DNA from: Streptomyces sp. WP-1
GTDB lineage: Bacteria; Actinomycetota; Actinomycetes; Streptomycetales; Streptomycetaceae
Direction: 5' to 3'
Length of the DNA stretch: 64,000 bases
NCBI RefSeq assembly: GCF_030450125.1
Contig: NZ_CP123923.1
Span: 1,612,001-1,676,000 of the forward strand
This document shows, in pieces, positions 34,435 through 42,534 of the stretch. Position numbers and translations under genes: made by a program. The notes under the pieces are model-generated. The model worked only from the letters and a program-made list of their open reading frames with translations, had not been told where the DNA came from and made no database searches. Numbering within the stretch: position 1 is the stretch's first letter; each line of letters begins with the position of its first letter.

Positions 34435-35275
34435 TCCGGAGACCCAGGCGAACTGGGTGCCCGAGGCCGACGAGATGGACGACGAGGAGGAGATGCCGCT
34501 CTCGCTCCGCCTGTCGATAGCGGACACCCTCACGCTCGGTAACGCCACGTGCGGCTTCATGGCGGTGTACTTCACCACCACCGGCATCCTGATCCCGCAC
34601 CTCACCGGCAGCCAGGAGTCCGGCATGGCCCGCCACAGCGCGGCCACGGCGGTCATCCTGATGCTCTGCGCGGCGGTGTTCGACCTGTTCGACGGACTGG
34701 TGGCGCGCAAGCTGCGGTCCTCGCCGATGGGCGCGGAGCTGGACAACCTCTCCGACCTGATCAGCTTCGGCCTCGCGCCGGCGTACTTCGTCCTCGTCTA
34801 CGGCATGGTCGCGGACGACGCGCACCAGAGAGTGGCGGCGCTCGGGGCAATCGTGGTGCTCCTGGCCGTCGTCCTGCGGCTCGCCCGCTTCTCGTGCGTG
34901 ACGATGAAGGACGGCGTGTTCCAGGGCATGCCCTCGCCGTTCGGCGCGCTCACCGTGGTCTCGATCGTGCTCCTGGAGCTGCCGTTCGTGGCGACGCTGC
35001 TGGCGATCGTCGGTACGGCGTGGCTGATGGTGAGCCGGGTCGAGTACCCGAAGCCGCGGGGGCGGCTCGCCGGGGCGATGCTGTCCTGGATCGTCCTGTC
35101 CATGGGCCTCCTGGCGGCCTGGGCCTTCGACGCTCCGAGCGGTCAGCTGCTCCTTCAGACGGGGTGTGCGCTCCAGCTGGTCATGGGCGCGGTGATCCCG
35201 CTGTTCGCGACGGCGCGGCGGGTGAACAACTTCCGCGACAACCGGCGGGAGGCGCGGGCGGCGCAGTTGCCGTGA
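34421..35275 (+). CDS. pssA: CDP-diacylglycerol-serine O-phosphatidyltransferase
   Basis: A 284-aa integral membrane CDP-alcohol phosphotransferase, supplying phosphatidylserine to Psd. The full DG-x2-AR-x8-G-x3-D-x3-D motif is present (DGLVARKL, then GAELDNLSD). About six to eight transmembrane helices follow an acidic N-terminal tail (EADEMDDEEEM). The best start is TTG at 34421, overlapping psd by 14 bp, with GGGG about eight bases upstream. GTG at 34427 is an alternative. Coupled translation with psd is likely. Confidence 0.92.
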   Translation: MTVIDPETQANWVPEADEMDDEEEMPLSLRLSIADTLTLGNATCGFMAVYFTTTGILIPHLTGSQESGMARHSAATAVILMLCAAVFDLFDGLVARKLRSSPMGAELDNLSDLISFGLAPAYFVLVYGMVADDAHQRVAALGAIVVLLAVVLRLARFSCVTMKDGVFQGMPSPFGALTVVSIVLLELPFVATLLAIVGTAWLMVSRVEYPKPRGRLAGAMLSWIVLSMGLLAAWAFDAPSGQLLLQTGCALQLVMGAVIPLFATARRVNNFRDNRREARAAQLP

Positions 35276-35289
35276 CGGCGTCTTGACCG

Positions 35290-35336
35290 AGGGCCCCGAA
35301 TCCAGGGTTGGCTGGAGTCGGGGCCCTTGCTCTTTT
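35290..35336 (+). terminator. Rho-independent terminator after pssA
   Basis: A 10-bp stem AGGGCCCCGA/TCGGGGCCCT is followed by a CTCTTTT tract, 15 bp past the pssA stop. Confidence 0.8.
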
Positions 35337-35396
35337 CGGCCGGGCGGGGTGAACGTACCGGGTTCCGCCCGGGGGCTCCGGCACCGCCCGGGGGCT

Positions 35397-35443
35397 CCCC
35401 CCCCCCAGACCCCCAGACCCCCCCCAGACCCCCAGACCCCCGG
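35397..35443. repeat. Expanded C-rich AGACCCCC repeat
   Basis: A run of cytosines interrupted by four copies of AGACCCCC. It is preceded by GGGGGCTCC and looks like an expanded version of the GGGGGCTCCGCCCCCAG-type terminator repeat found at 35628-35656. The rest of the 385-bp gap between pssA and glycerate kinase (35276-35660) holds only two terminators and no gene. Confidence 0.7.
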
Positions 35444-35627
35444 CCCTATGCCCACCCACCACCCGACTCGGTCGGCCGAGGAGCGGGCGCCGGGGAGTCC
35501 CGGTTGCCGGCGCCGGGAGATGGCTGCCGCTCTCGGCGACGCCCCGCGCGGGCGCCGGGCGTTCCCTCCGGTCGGCCGAGCCCTCTGCGCTCACCTTCCA
35601 GCCGAGAGTTTCGGGTGGGCGGGTGGG

Positions 35628-35656
35628 AAAAGGGGGTCTGGGGGCGGAGCCCCCAG
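35628..35656 (-). terminator. Terminator of the glycerate kinase gene
   Basis: On the minus strand, 4 bp after the stop, an 8-bp stem CTGGGGGC/GCCCCCAG with a three-base loop is followed by ACCCCCTTTT. This is a very common Streptomyces terminator form. Confidence 0.75.
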
Positions 35657-35660
35657 GGGG

Positions 35661-36809
35661 TCAGGTCAGCAGGTCCTCGGCGAGGTGGGACGCGACGCGT
35701 TCCAGGATCGGCCCGGCGGACGCGATGCAGCGGGAGACGTCGGGCTCGACGGACGTCAGGGGGTAGGCCCGGCTGATCCCGGCCGCCCGCAGCGCACGCT
35801 CCTCCAGCGCCAGCCGCCCGCACACCGCCACCACCTCCCTGCCCGCCGCCCGCGCCGCCGCCGCGACCCCCGCCGGGGCCTTGCCGTGCAGCGTCTGCTC
35901 GTCCAGGGAGCCCTCGCCGGTGATCACCAGGGACGCCCGGTCCAGCGCGGGCGCGAAGCCGAGGACGTCGAGCATGATCTCGATCCCGGGCCGGAACCGC
36001 GCCCCGAGCAGCAGCGCGCCGTAACCGATGCCGCCCGCCGCCCCCGCGCCCGGCGCCGCCGCGTACTCCACCGCCTTCGCCCCGACCGCGGCCTCCAGCA
36101 CCCTCACGTAGCGTCCGAGCGCCGCGTCCAGGGCCCGTATGTCGTCCGGCGAGGCCCCCTTCTGCGGGCCGTACACCGCGGGCGCGCCCTTCGGTCCGGT
36201 CAGCGGGTTGTCGACGTCGCTGGCGAGCACCAGGGAGACGGAGGACAGCCGGGGGTCGAGACCGGAGAGGTCGGCGCGGGCCACGTCGGCCAGACCGCCG
36301 CCCCCCGGCGGCACCGGCTCCCCGTCCGCCCCCAGGAACCGCGCCCCGAGCGCCGCCAGCATGCCCGCGCCGCCGTCCGTCGTGGCACTGCCGCCGACAC
36401 CGAACACGATCGTCCGGGCGCCCGCGTCCAGCGCGGCCCGCAGCAGCTCACCGGAGCCGTACGTGGAGGCCGTCAGCGGGGCGAAGACACCGGCCGGCAG
36501 CCGGTGCAGTCCGCTCGCCTCGGCCATCTCCACCACCGCGGTGCCGTCGCGCAGCGCGAACGCCGCCGTCACCGTCTCCCCCAGCGGCCCGGCCACCCGC
36601 ACCTCACGGCGCTCGAACCCGGCCGCGACCGCCGCCGCCACGGTCCCGTCGCCGCCGTCCGCGACGGGCAGCGCCTCGACCACCAGGTCCGGCACCACCC
36701 GGCGCAGCCCGGCCGTCACCCGCTCGGCGACCTGCACGGCCGTCAGCGAGCCCTTGAACTTGTCCGCGGCGATGAGTACCCGACGGCTCTCGCCCACAGC
36801 TTCCGCCAC
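35661..36809 (-). CDS. Glycerate kinase (GK-I family)
   Basis: A 382-aa glycerate 2-kinase of the GlxK/GarK family; it phosphorylates glycerate from glyoxylate metabolism. Visible family segments are LIAADKFKGSLTA, LPVADGGDGT, VFGVGGSATTDGGAGMLAAL, GPKGAPAVYGPQKGA and LVITGEGSLDEQTLHGKAP. Glyoxylate is a product of the neighbouring ethylmalonyl-CoA cluster, so a metabolic link is possible. The start is GTG (VAEAVGES) with AGGGGAT eight bases upstream. Confidence 0.93.
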   Translation of the reverse strand: MAEAVGESRRVLIAADKFKGSLTAVQVAERVTAGLRRVVPDLVVEALPVADGGDGTVAAAVAAGFERREVRVAGPLGETVTAAFALRDGTAVVEMAEASGLHRLPAGVFAPLTASTYGSGELLRAALDAGARTIVFGVGGSATTDGGAGMLAALGARFLGADGEPVPPGGGGLADVARADLSGLDPRLSSVSLVLASDVDNPLTGPKGAPAVYGPQKGASPDDIRALDAALGRYVRVLEAAVGAKAVEYAAAPGAGAAGGIGYGALLLGARFRPGIEIMLDVLGFAPALDRASLVITGEGSLDEQTLHGKAPAGVAAAARAAGREVVAVCGRLALEERALRAAGISRAYPLTSVEPDVSRCIASAGPILERVASHLAEDLLT

Positions 36810-36868
36810 CTTGCCATCCCCTTGCTCTCCGGGCCCCGCACTCGTCGGGACCGGTCGCGCCGCTGCGA

Positions 36869-36897
36869 CCCTAACCTCGGCGCCCCCTCGCCGTCAT
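36869..36897 (-). promoter_or_regulatory. Promoter of the glycerate kinase gene
   Basis: On the minus strand TGACGG (36897-36892), a 17-bp spacer and TAGGGT (36874-36869) form an HrdB-like promoter, giving a leader of about 50 nt. Confidence 0.5.
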
Positions 36898-36959
36898 GCC
36901 CCGACCACGGGCTGAGCTGGCCCGGGGGCGGGTCCGGGGAAAACGGGCAGCCCCCTGCC

Positions 36960-38071
36960 ATGAGCAGCGAGCGGCCCCCGCCCACCGATCTCGCCGACCG
37001 GATCCACGGCGGCCGGCTCGGCCGGATCACGGGCAACATGCTCGGCAAGCCGGTCGAGCGGGGCGAGGTGTGGACCCGTCCGCGCATCGACCGGTGCCCA
37101 GGCGGCTGCGGCGCGCTGCCGCTCACCGACTACCTGCCGGAACCCGCCGACCCGGCCGACACCGCCCTACCGCGCCCCGAGCGGCGCTCCCGCGTCCGCG
37201 GCCGGATCCACGGCAGCTGCCGCGACGACGACGTGGACTACACGCTCCTCGGACTGCATCTGCTGGAGAGCCGCGGCCTCGGCTTCAGCACCGAGGACGT
37301 CGGCGGGCTGTGGCTGCTGCGGCTGCCGTACCTCCAGACCTTCACCGCGGAACGGGCCGCGTACCGCAATCCGGCGAACGGGCTGCGGCCCCCGCTGACG
37401 GCGACGTACGACAACCCCTACCAGGAGTGGATCGGCGCCCTCATCCGCGCGGACGTCTTCGGCTGGGCCTGCCCCGGCGATCCCGGGCGCGCGGCCGGTC
37501 CGGCCCGGCGGGACGCCGTGCTGTCGCACACGGGCAACGGTGTGTACGGCGCCATGTTCGCGGCCGCGCTGATCGCGGCCGCCTTCACCGCGCCGAGCGT
37601 GCGGGCCGCGCTGGGGAGCGCGCTCGGCGTGATCCCGGCGAGTGGCCGCCTCGCCCGGGGCGTGCGCCGCGTCATGTCGCCGCACGAGGCCGGGCTGGAC
37701 TGGGCGGACACCGTGGACACCGCGACCGGGGAGAGTCCCGGGGCTGGATCCATGTGGTGCCGAACGCGGCCGTCCTCACCGCGGGGCTGCTGTACGGCGA
37801 CGACGACTTCACCCGCACCCCCGCCCTGACCGTGCGCGGCGGTCTGGACACCGGCTCCAACGGGGCGACGGCGGGCTCGGCGGCCGGGGTCCGCACCGAC
37901 GCCGCCACGCTGCCCGGCCACTGGACGGAGCCCCTCGAAGACACGGTCCGCAGCGCGGTGTTCGGGTTCGACGGGGTGCGGATCAGCGCGCTGGCCGAAC
38001 GCAGGGTGCGCCTGGCACGAGGCGGTTCGCAGCCCTGCCCCCGGCCCCGGCTGGATACCCTGCCCCCATGA
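36960..38071 (+). pseudogene. ADP-ribosylglycohydrolase-family gene, frameshifted
   Basis: The first frame reads MSSERPPPTDLADRIHGGRL and continues with the family segments RGRIHGSCRDDDVDYTLLG and AVLSHTGNGVYGAM up to about position 37735. The family sequence then continues in another frame from RGWIHVVPNAAVLTAGLLYG through DTGSNGATAGSAAGV to the end at 38071; the first frame stops at 37829. One missing C in the CCCGGGG run at 37739-37745 would restore the frame. The second metal-binding motif, normally DTDSN, reads DTGSN, and the linker RCPGGCGAL is also divergent, both pointing to real decay rather than a read error. Confidence 0.8.
38056..38067 (+). promoter_or_regulatory. Leaderless -10 element of the NUDIX gene
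   Basis: TACCCT (38056-38061) is followed by six bases and the ATG at 38068. It lies inside the 3' end of the frameshifted gene. Confidence 0.5.
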
Positions 38072-38562
38072 CCTCCACCGCTGACTACGCCGCGTACATC
38101 GCCTCACTGCCCCGGGTGCTCGCCGGGGCCGCCGCGCTCTTCCGGGACGGGGCAGGCCGGGTGCTGCTGGTCGAGCCCAACTACCGTGAGGGATGGGGGC
38201 TTCCGGGCGGCACGGTGGAGTCGGACAACGGGGAGACGCCCCGGCAGGGGGCCCGGCGGGAGACGCTGGAGGAGATCGGGCTCGACCGGGCGCCTGGGCG
38301 GCTGCTCGCCGTGGACTGGGTGCCGGGGACGGGACGGCCGCCGTTGGTGGCGTACGTGTACGACGGCGGGGTGCTCACCGACGACGAACTGGGCGCGATC
38401 CGGCTCCAGGAGGAGGAGCTGCTGTCCTGGCGGCTGGTCCCGCGCTCGGAACTCGCCGCGCACCTGCCCGGCGCCCTCGGCCGCCGCGTCCTCGCCGCCC
38501 TCGACGCCCTCGCCGACGGCTCCGGCCCGGCCGAGCTGGAGAACGGCCACCGGGTGGACTGA
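38068..38562 (+). CDS. NUDIX hydrolase
   Basis: A 164-aa NUDIX protein. The box is GGTVESDNGETPRQGARRET followed by LEEIGL: E-x7-RE-x2-EE-x-G is intact, while the Gly-to-Glu distance is two residues longer than the standard GX5E. Preceding WGLPGG is typical. It hydrolyses nucleoside diphosphates linked to another group; the substrate is unknown. ADP-ribose is a reasonable guess given the neighbours (an ADP-ribosylglycohydrolase relic and a sirtuin). It overlaps the upstream stop as ATGA. Confidence 0.9.
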   Translation: MTSTADYAAYIASLPRVLAGAAALFRDGAGRVLLVEPNYREGWGLPGGTVESDNGETPRQGARRETLEEIGLDRAPGRLLAVDWVPGTGRPPLVAYVYDGGVLTDDELGAIRLQEEELLSWRLVPRSELAAHLPGALGRRVLAALDALADGSGPAELENGHRVD

Positions 38563-38621
38563 CGCGCGAGGCGCCGCGTCGGCCGCGTCGATATCCATTC
38601 GCCCCGCCCGCCCCCGCGCCC

Positions 38622-38633
38622 TACCCTCGCCCC
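38622..38633 (+). promoter_or_regulatory. Leaderless -10 element of the sirtuin gene
   Basis: TACCCT (38622-38627) is followed by six bases and the ATG at 38634, the same arrangement and -10 sequence as the NUDIX gene. Confidence 0.5.
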
Positions 38634-39416
38634 ATGGGCAAGCCTCTCGTGGCCATTCTCAGTGGCGCAGGTATCTCCACCGATTCCGGGATCCCCGACT
38701 ACCGGGGCCCGGACGGGCTGTGGCGGCGCGACCCCGAGGCCGAGAAGCTGGTGACCTACGAGTACTACATGGGTGATGCGGAGATCCGGCGCCGGTCCTG
38801 GCAGATGCGGCGCGGTACCCACGCGCTGGGGGCCCGGCCCAACGCCGCCCACCGGGCGATCGCCGAGCTGGAGCGGTCCGGGGTACCGGTCCGGGTGATC
38901 ACACAGAACGTGGACGGCCTGCACCAGCTCGCCGGTACGTCCGCCCGCAAGGTTCTCGAACTGCACGGCACCGCCCGGGAGTTCATCTGCACCCTGTGCC
39001 ATACGCGCGGCCCGATGGAGGAGGCCCTGGAGCGCCTGGACGCCGGTGAGGACGACCCCCGGTGCCGGGAGTGCGGCGGCATCCTGAAGTCCGCCACCGT
39101 GATGTTCGGCGAACACCTCGACCCCCTGGTCCTCGGCCAGGCCGTGGCCGTCACCAAGGCGTGCCAGGTGTTCATCGCCGTCGGCAGCAGCCTCCAGGTC
39201 CAGCCCGCCGCCGGCCTCGCGGGCGTCGCCGCCGACCACGGCGCCCGCCTGATCGTCGTCAACGCGGAACCCACGCCGTACGACGACCGGGCGGACGAGG
39301 TGATCCGCGAACCCATCGGGACCGCGCTGCCCCGGCTGCTGGCCGCCCTCGCCGAGGACGCGGCGGCCGGGGACGCGGCAGCCGGGGACGCGGCAGCCGG
39401 GGACCCGGCGGGCTGA
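38634..39416 (+). CDS. Sir2-family NAD-dependent protein deacylase (sirtuin)
   Basis: A 260-aa sirtuin that removes acyl groups from lysines using NAD and makes O-acyl-ADP-ribose. It has the NAD-binding GAGISTDSGIPDYRGP, TQNVDGLH, the catalytic His in LELHGT, a zinc site of two CxxC pairs (CTLC, CREC) and VMFGE / AVGSSLQVQP. The C-terminus carries an Ala/Gly/Asp tail with the five-residue unit AAAGD repeated three times plus a variant, probably disordered. Stop codons of this gene and ogt are 1 bp apart, tail to tail. Confidence 0.94.
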   Translation: MGKPLVAILSGAGISTDSGIPDYRGPDGLWRRDPEAEKLVTYEYYMGDAEIRRRSWQMRRGTHALGARPNAAHRAIAELERSGVPVRVITQNVDGLHQLAGTSARKVLELHGTAREFICTLCHTRGPMEEALERLDAGEDDPRCRECGGILKSATVMFGEHLDPLVLGQAVAVTKACQVFIAVGSSLQVQPAAGLAGVAADHGARLIVVNAEPTPYDDRADEVIREPIGTALPRLLAALAEDAAAGDAAAGDAAAGDPAG

Positions 39417-39417
39417 C

Positions 39418-39906
39418 TCAGAACAGGGCCGTGCCGCGTTCGAAGTCCAGGAGGCGGCGTTTGCGGTCGAGGCCGCCGCCGTAGCCGGTGAGGCTGCCGT
39501 CGCTGCCGACGACGCGGTGGCAGGGCACGATGATGCTGATGGGGTTGCGGCCGTTGGCGAGGCCGACGGCGCGGGAGGCGCCGGGGTTGCCGAGAGTGTC
39601 GGCGAGCTGGCCGTAGGTGCGGGTCTCGCCGTAGGGGATGCGGGTGAGCTGGTCCCAGACGCGTCGCTGGAACGGGGTTCCGCGCAGGTTGAGTTCGAGG
39701 GTGAACTCGCGCAACTCGCCCGTGTAGTAGGCCTCCAGCTGCTCCCGCGCGGCGGTGAAGCAGGGCAGCGAGTCGTCGCGGAGGCCGAAGCTCTCCTCGG
39801 GCGGGCGGTGCCGCTGGCTGGTCATGTAGAGGCCGCACAGGGCGCCGTCGGCGGCGACCATGGTGAGCCGGCCGTACGGACTGTCGGTCTCGGTGTGGCG
39901 GATCAT
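39418..39906 (-). CDS. ogt: Methylated-DNA-protein-cysteine methyltransferase (Ogt type)
   Basis: A 162-aa suicide repair protein that takes methyl groups from O6-methylguanine. The acceptor motif is PCHRV within IIVPCHRVVGSDGSLTGYGGG; the preceding TPFQRRVWDQLTRIPYGETRTYG and the Asn-rich hinge GLANGRNPIS are standard. It lies 12 bp after the Ada-AlkA gene on the same strand. No Shine-Dalgarno is visible before the ATG (the bases are CCTCC), so it probably depends on coupled translation from the upstream gene. Confidence 0.94.
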   Translation of the reverse strand: MIRHTETDSPYGRLTMVAADGALCGLYMTSQRHRPPEESFGLRDDSLPCFTAAREQLEAYYTGELREFTLELNLRGTPFQRRVWDQLTRIPYGETRTYGQLADTLGNPGASRAVGLANGRNPISIIVPCHRVVGSDGSLTGYGGGLDRKRRLLDFERGTALF

Positions 39907-39918
39907 GGAGGAACTTTC

Positions 39919-41406
39919 TTATACGGGAAGGAAGTTGACCGGGTGGCTGTCGGTCGCCCACAGATACTGCACCGCGTACGCCCGCCACGGACGCCATGCC
40001 TCGGCGCGCGCGGTGAGCGCGGCGGGGGTGGACGGCAGCCCCAGCTCACCGGCCGCGCGGCGGATGCCGAGGTCGGTGGGCAGGAAGGCGTCCGGATCGC
40101 CCAGGGCGCGCATGGCGATGACGTCGACCGTCCAGGGTCCGAAGCCGGGCAGCGCGAGCAGCCGGGCGCGGGCCTCGGCCCAGTCGGATTCCACCCCCAA
40201 GTGGAGGGTACCGTCGGCGAGTTGACCCACCAGAGTGGTGAAGGTGGTGCGCCGGGTGCGAGGCATCGCCAGGGTCTCGGGGTCGAGGGCGGCCAGCGCC
40301 CCGGGCGACGGGAAGAGATGGGTGAGGCCGCCCTCCGGGTCGTCCAGGGGCTTGCCGTGCGCGGTGACGAGGCGGGCCGCGTGGGTGCGGGCGGCGGCCG
40401 TGGACACCTGCTGTCCGAGTACGGCCCGTACGGCGAACTCGGCCTCGTCCACCGTGCGCGGCACCCGGCGGCCGGGCGCCTTCTCGACCAGCGGGGCGAG
40501 CAGCGGGTCGGTGCGCAGCCGGTCGTCGACGGCGACCGGGTCGGCGTCCAGGTCGAGCATCCGGCGGCAGCGGCTGATCGCCACGGCCAGGTCGCGCAGA
40601 TCGCTGAGGGTGAGGCGGCAGGCGACGTGGTCGGGGCGCGGGCCGAGGGCGACGATGCCGTGGCCGTACGGCAGCCGGAGGGTGCGGCGGTAGGCGCCGT
40701 TCCGCCATTCCTCGACGCCGGGTACGGCGGTGGCGGCGAGGTGGCCGAAGAGGTTGCCCGGGTTGAGCGGGGCGCGGAACGGCAGCCGCAGGGACAGCGT
40801 GCCCGGCGTGCTGTCGCCCGGCGCGCGGCCGGCCGGGACGCGGCGGCGCAGCTCGCTCGGGGAGAGGGCGAAGACCTCGCGGACGGTGTCGTTGAAGGCG
40901 CGGATGGAGGAGAACCCGGCCGCGAAGGCGATCTCCGCCATCGGCAGCGCGGTGGTCTCGATGAGCAGCCGGGCGGTCTGGGCGCGCTGGGCGCGGGCCA
41001 GCGCGAGGGGTCCCGCGCCCAGCTCGGCGAGCAGCTGGCGCTCCACCTGGCGGGTGCTGTAGCCGAGCCGGGCGGCGAGGCCGGGCACGCCCTCGCGGTC
41101 CACGACGCCGTCGGTGATCAGGCGCATGGCGCGGGCCACCAGGTCGGCGCGCTGGTTCCATTCCGGTGAGCCGGGGCTGGTGTCCGGGCGGCATCTCTTG
41201 CAGGCGCGGAACCCGGCCTGCTGGCAGGCGGCCGCGCTCGGGTAGAACGTCATGTTCCGGGGCTTGGGCGGGACGACGGGGCAGCTGGGCCGGCAGTAGA
41301 TGCCGGTGGTCAGCACGGCCGTGTAGAACCATCCGTCGAACCGGGCGTCCTTGGACTGCACGGCGCGTACGCAATGCTCCCGGTCGAGGTGCGTCGCTGT
41401 CTGCAT
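39919..41406 (-). CDS. Ada-AlkA fusion (DNA methylation sensor plus 3-methyladenine glycosylase)
   Basis: A 495-aa protein with three parts. Residues 1-75 are the Ada zinc domain with Cys38, Cys42, Cys69 and Cys72 at the same numbers as E. coli Ada; Cys38 (GIYCRPSC) would be the phosphotriester acceptor. Residues about 80-185 form an AraC-type HTH (VPGLAARLGYSTRQVERQL). Residues about 205-495 form the AlkA glycosylase with the HhH-GPD segment LLALPGFGPWTVDVIAMRAL and the catalytic Asp in LPTDLGI. The O6-methylguanine transferase part of E. coli Ada is missing but is supplied by the adjacent ogt. GGAGAC precedes the ATG. Confidence 0.93.
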   Translation of the reverse strand: MQTATHLDREHCVRAVQSKDARFDGWFYTAVLTTGIYCRPSCPVVPPKPRNMTFYPSAAACQQAGFRACKRCRPDTSPGSPEWNQRADLVARAMRLITDGVVDREGVPGLAARLGYSTRQVERQLLAELGAGPLALARAQRAQTARLLIETTALPMAEIAFAAGFSSIRAFNDTVREVFALSPSELRRRVPAGRAPGDSTPGTLSLRLPFRAPLNPGNLFGHLAATAVPGVEEWRNGAYRRTLRLPYGHGIVALGPRPDHVACRLTLSDLRDLAVAISRCRRMLDLDADPVAVDDRLRTDPLLAPLVEKAPGRRVPRTVDEAEFAVRAVLGQQVSTAAARTHAARLVTAHGKPLDDPEGGLTHLFPSPGALAALDPETLAMPRTRRTTFTTLVGQLADGTLHLGVESDWAEARARLLALPGFGPWTVDVIAMRALGDPDAFLPTDLGIRRAAGELGLPSTPAALTARAEAWRPWRAYAVQYLWATDSHPVNFLPV

Positions 41407-41482
41407 GTCTCCAGGATGACCAGGGCGGAAGCGGCGCGCTGGCGGAATTCCGACACGTAGGCCGGGCCGCCGCCGGTGGCCG

Positions 41483-42352
41483 TCAGCGGGCCCGCTCACG
41501 GAACGCGCCGACCCACTGCGCCGTGGCGCGCAGGCCGCCGAACGTGTAGAAGTGCACCTTGACCACGCCGTGGCGCGCGGGGTCGTACCGTTCGCCGAGC
41601 GCGTGCAGGAAGCGGTCGGGGCCCGCCGTGCCCAGCAGATTGGTCAGCGAGAAGCCGTACTTGCGGGCCACGGAGGCGCTGGTGGTGACGCCGAAGCGGG
41701 TGGCGTAGCCGACGAGGCGGCGGATGCCGGCGGGGCCGGGGACGCCGATGCGGACGGGCAGGTCGACGCCCCGGGCGCGGACGGCCGCCAGCCAGTCGAG
41801 GACCGGGTCGGCGTCGAAGCCGAACTGGGTGATCACATCGCCGGTGAAGGGTCCGGCGCCGATGGCCGCCGCCTTGTCGGTGAGCGCCGACCACAGCGCG
41901 GGGCCGGATATCGCGGGGTGGCCCTCGGGATAGCCGCTGATGCCGATGTGGCGCACCCCGTAGCGCTCCAGCAGTCCGGTGCGGATGACGGCGAGGGCGT
42001 CCTCGTACGGCCCCTCGGGGCGGGCCGGGTCGCCGCCGACGACGAACACGTCGGCCGCGGTGCCGTCCTCGGCGAGGCCCGCGAGGAACTCCTCCAGGGC
42101 CGCGCGCGAGGGCAGCCGGCGGGCGGATATGTGGGGCACGGGGACGAAGCCGAGCCGGCGGACCGCGCGGGCGGCGGCGAGCCGGGTGGCGTGGTCCTCA
42201 CCGGCGAGGAAGGTGACGTTGATCCGGGTGCCCCGCGGGATGCTGCCCCGCGCCTCCTCCAGCGCGGGCACGTCCTTGCCGGTCATCTCCAGCGAGAAGT
42301 CGTCCAGCAGGCCGGTGCCCACCGCGGCGGGGACGGTGACGGCGGGGTTCAT
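41483..42352 (-). CDS. Methylenetetrahydrofolate reductase-like protein
   Basis: A 289-aa TIM-barrel protein of the MTHFR fold. Segments DFSLEMTGKDVPALEEAR, RRLGFVPVPHISARRL, FVVGGDPARPEGPYEDAL, GISGYPEGHP, VITQFGFDADPVLDWL and PVRIGVPGPAGIRRL correspond to the FAD/folate-binding barrel. The canonical metF-type signature differs slightly, so it could be a specialised reductase (for example C1 unit demethylation) rather than the main MetF. GGAG lies six bases before the ATG. Confidence 0.85.
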   Translation of the reverse strand: MNPAVTVPAAVGTGLLDDFSLEMTGKDVPALEEARGSIPRGTRINVTFLAGEDHATRLAAARAVRRLGFVPVPHISARRLPSRAALEEFLAGLAEDGTAADVFVVGGDPARPEGPYEDALAVIRTGLLERYGVRHIGISGYPEGHPAISGPALWSALTDKAAAIGAGPFTGDVITQFGFDADPVLDWLAAVRARGVDLPVRIGVPGPAGIRRLVGYATRFGVTTSASVARKYGFSLTNLLGTAGPDRFLHALGERYDPARHGVVKVHFYTFGGLRATAQWVGAFRERAR

Positions 42353-42419
42353 CGGACTCCTTGCGGCTCGGGCACGGCTCGCCTCTTCGGCATCGGCCTG
42401 TGGTCAGGCACTGCGCGCG

Positions 42420-42425
42420 ATGCTA
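42420..42425 (-). promoter_or_regulatory. -10 candidate of the MTHFR-like gene
   Basis: TAGCAT on the minus strand, 68 bp before the start codon. The -35 position (CCGGTC) is poor. Confidence 0.35.
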
Positions 42426-42534
42426 CCCAAACCCGTACACGGGACCGGCACGGCGGGGGCCACCGGAAACCGATGACCCCCGTCCTTCGCGACGCGGTCG
42501 CCGTCGAGGCCGTGCGGGCCGAGGGCCGCCCTCG

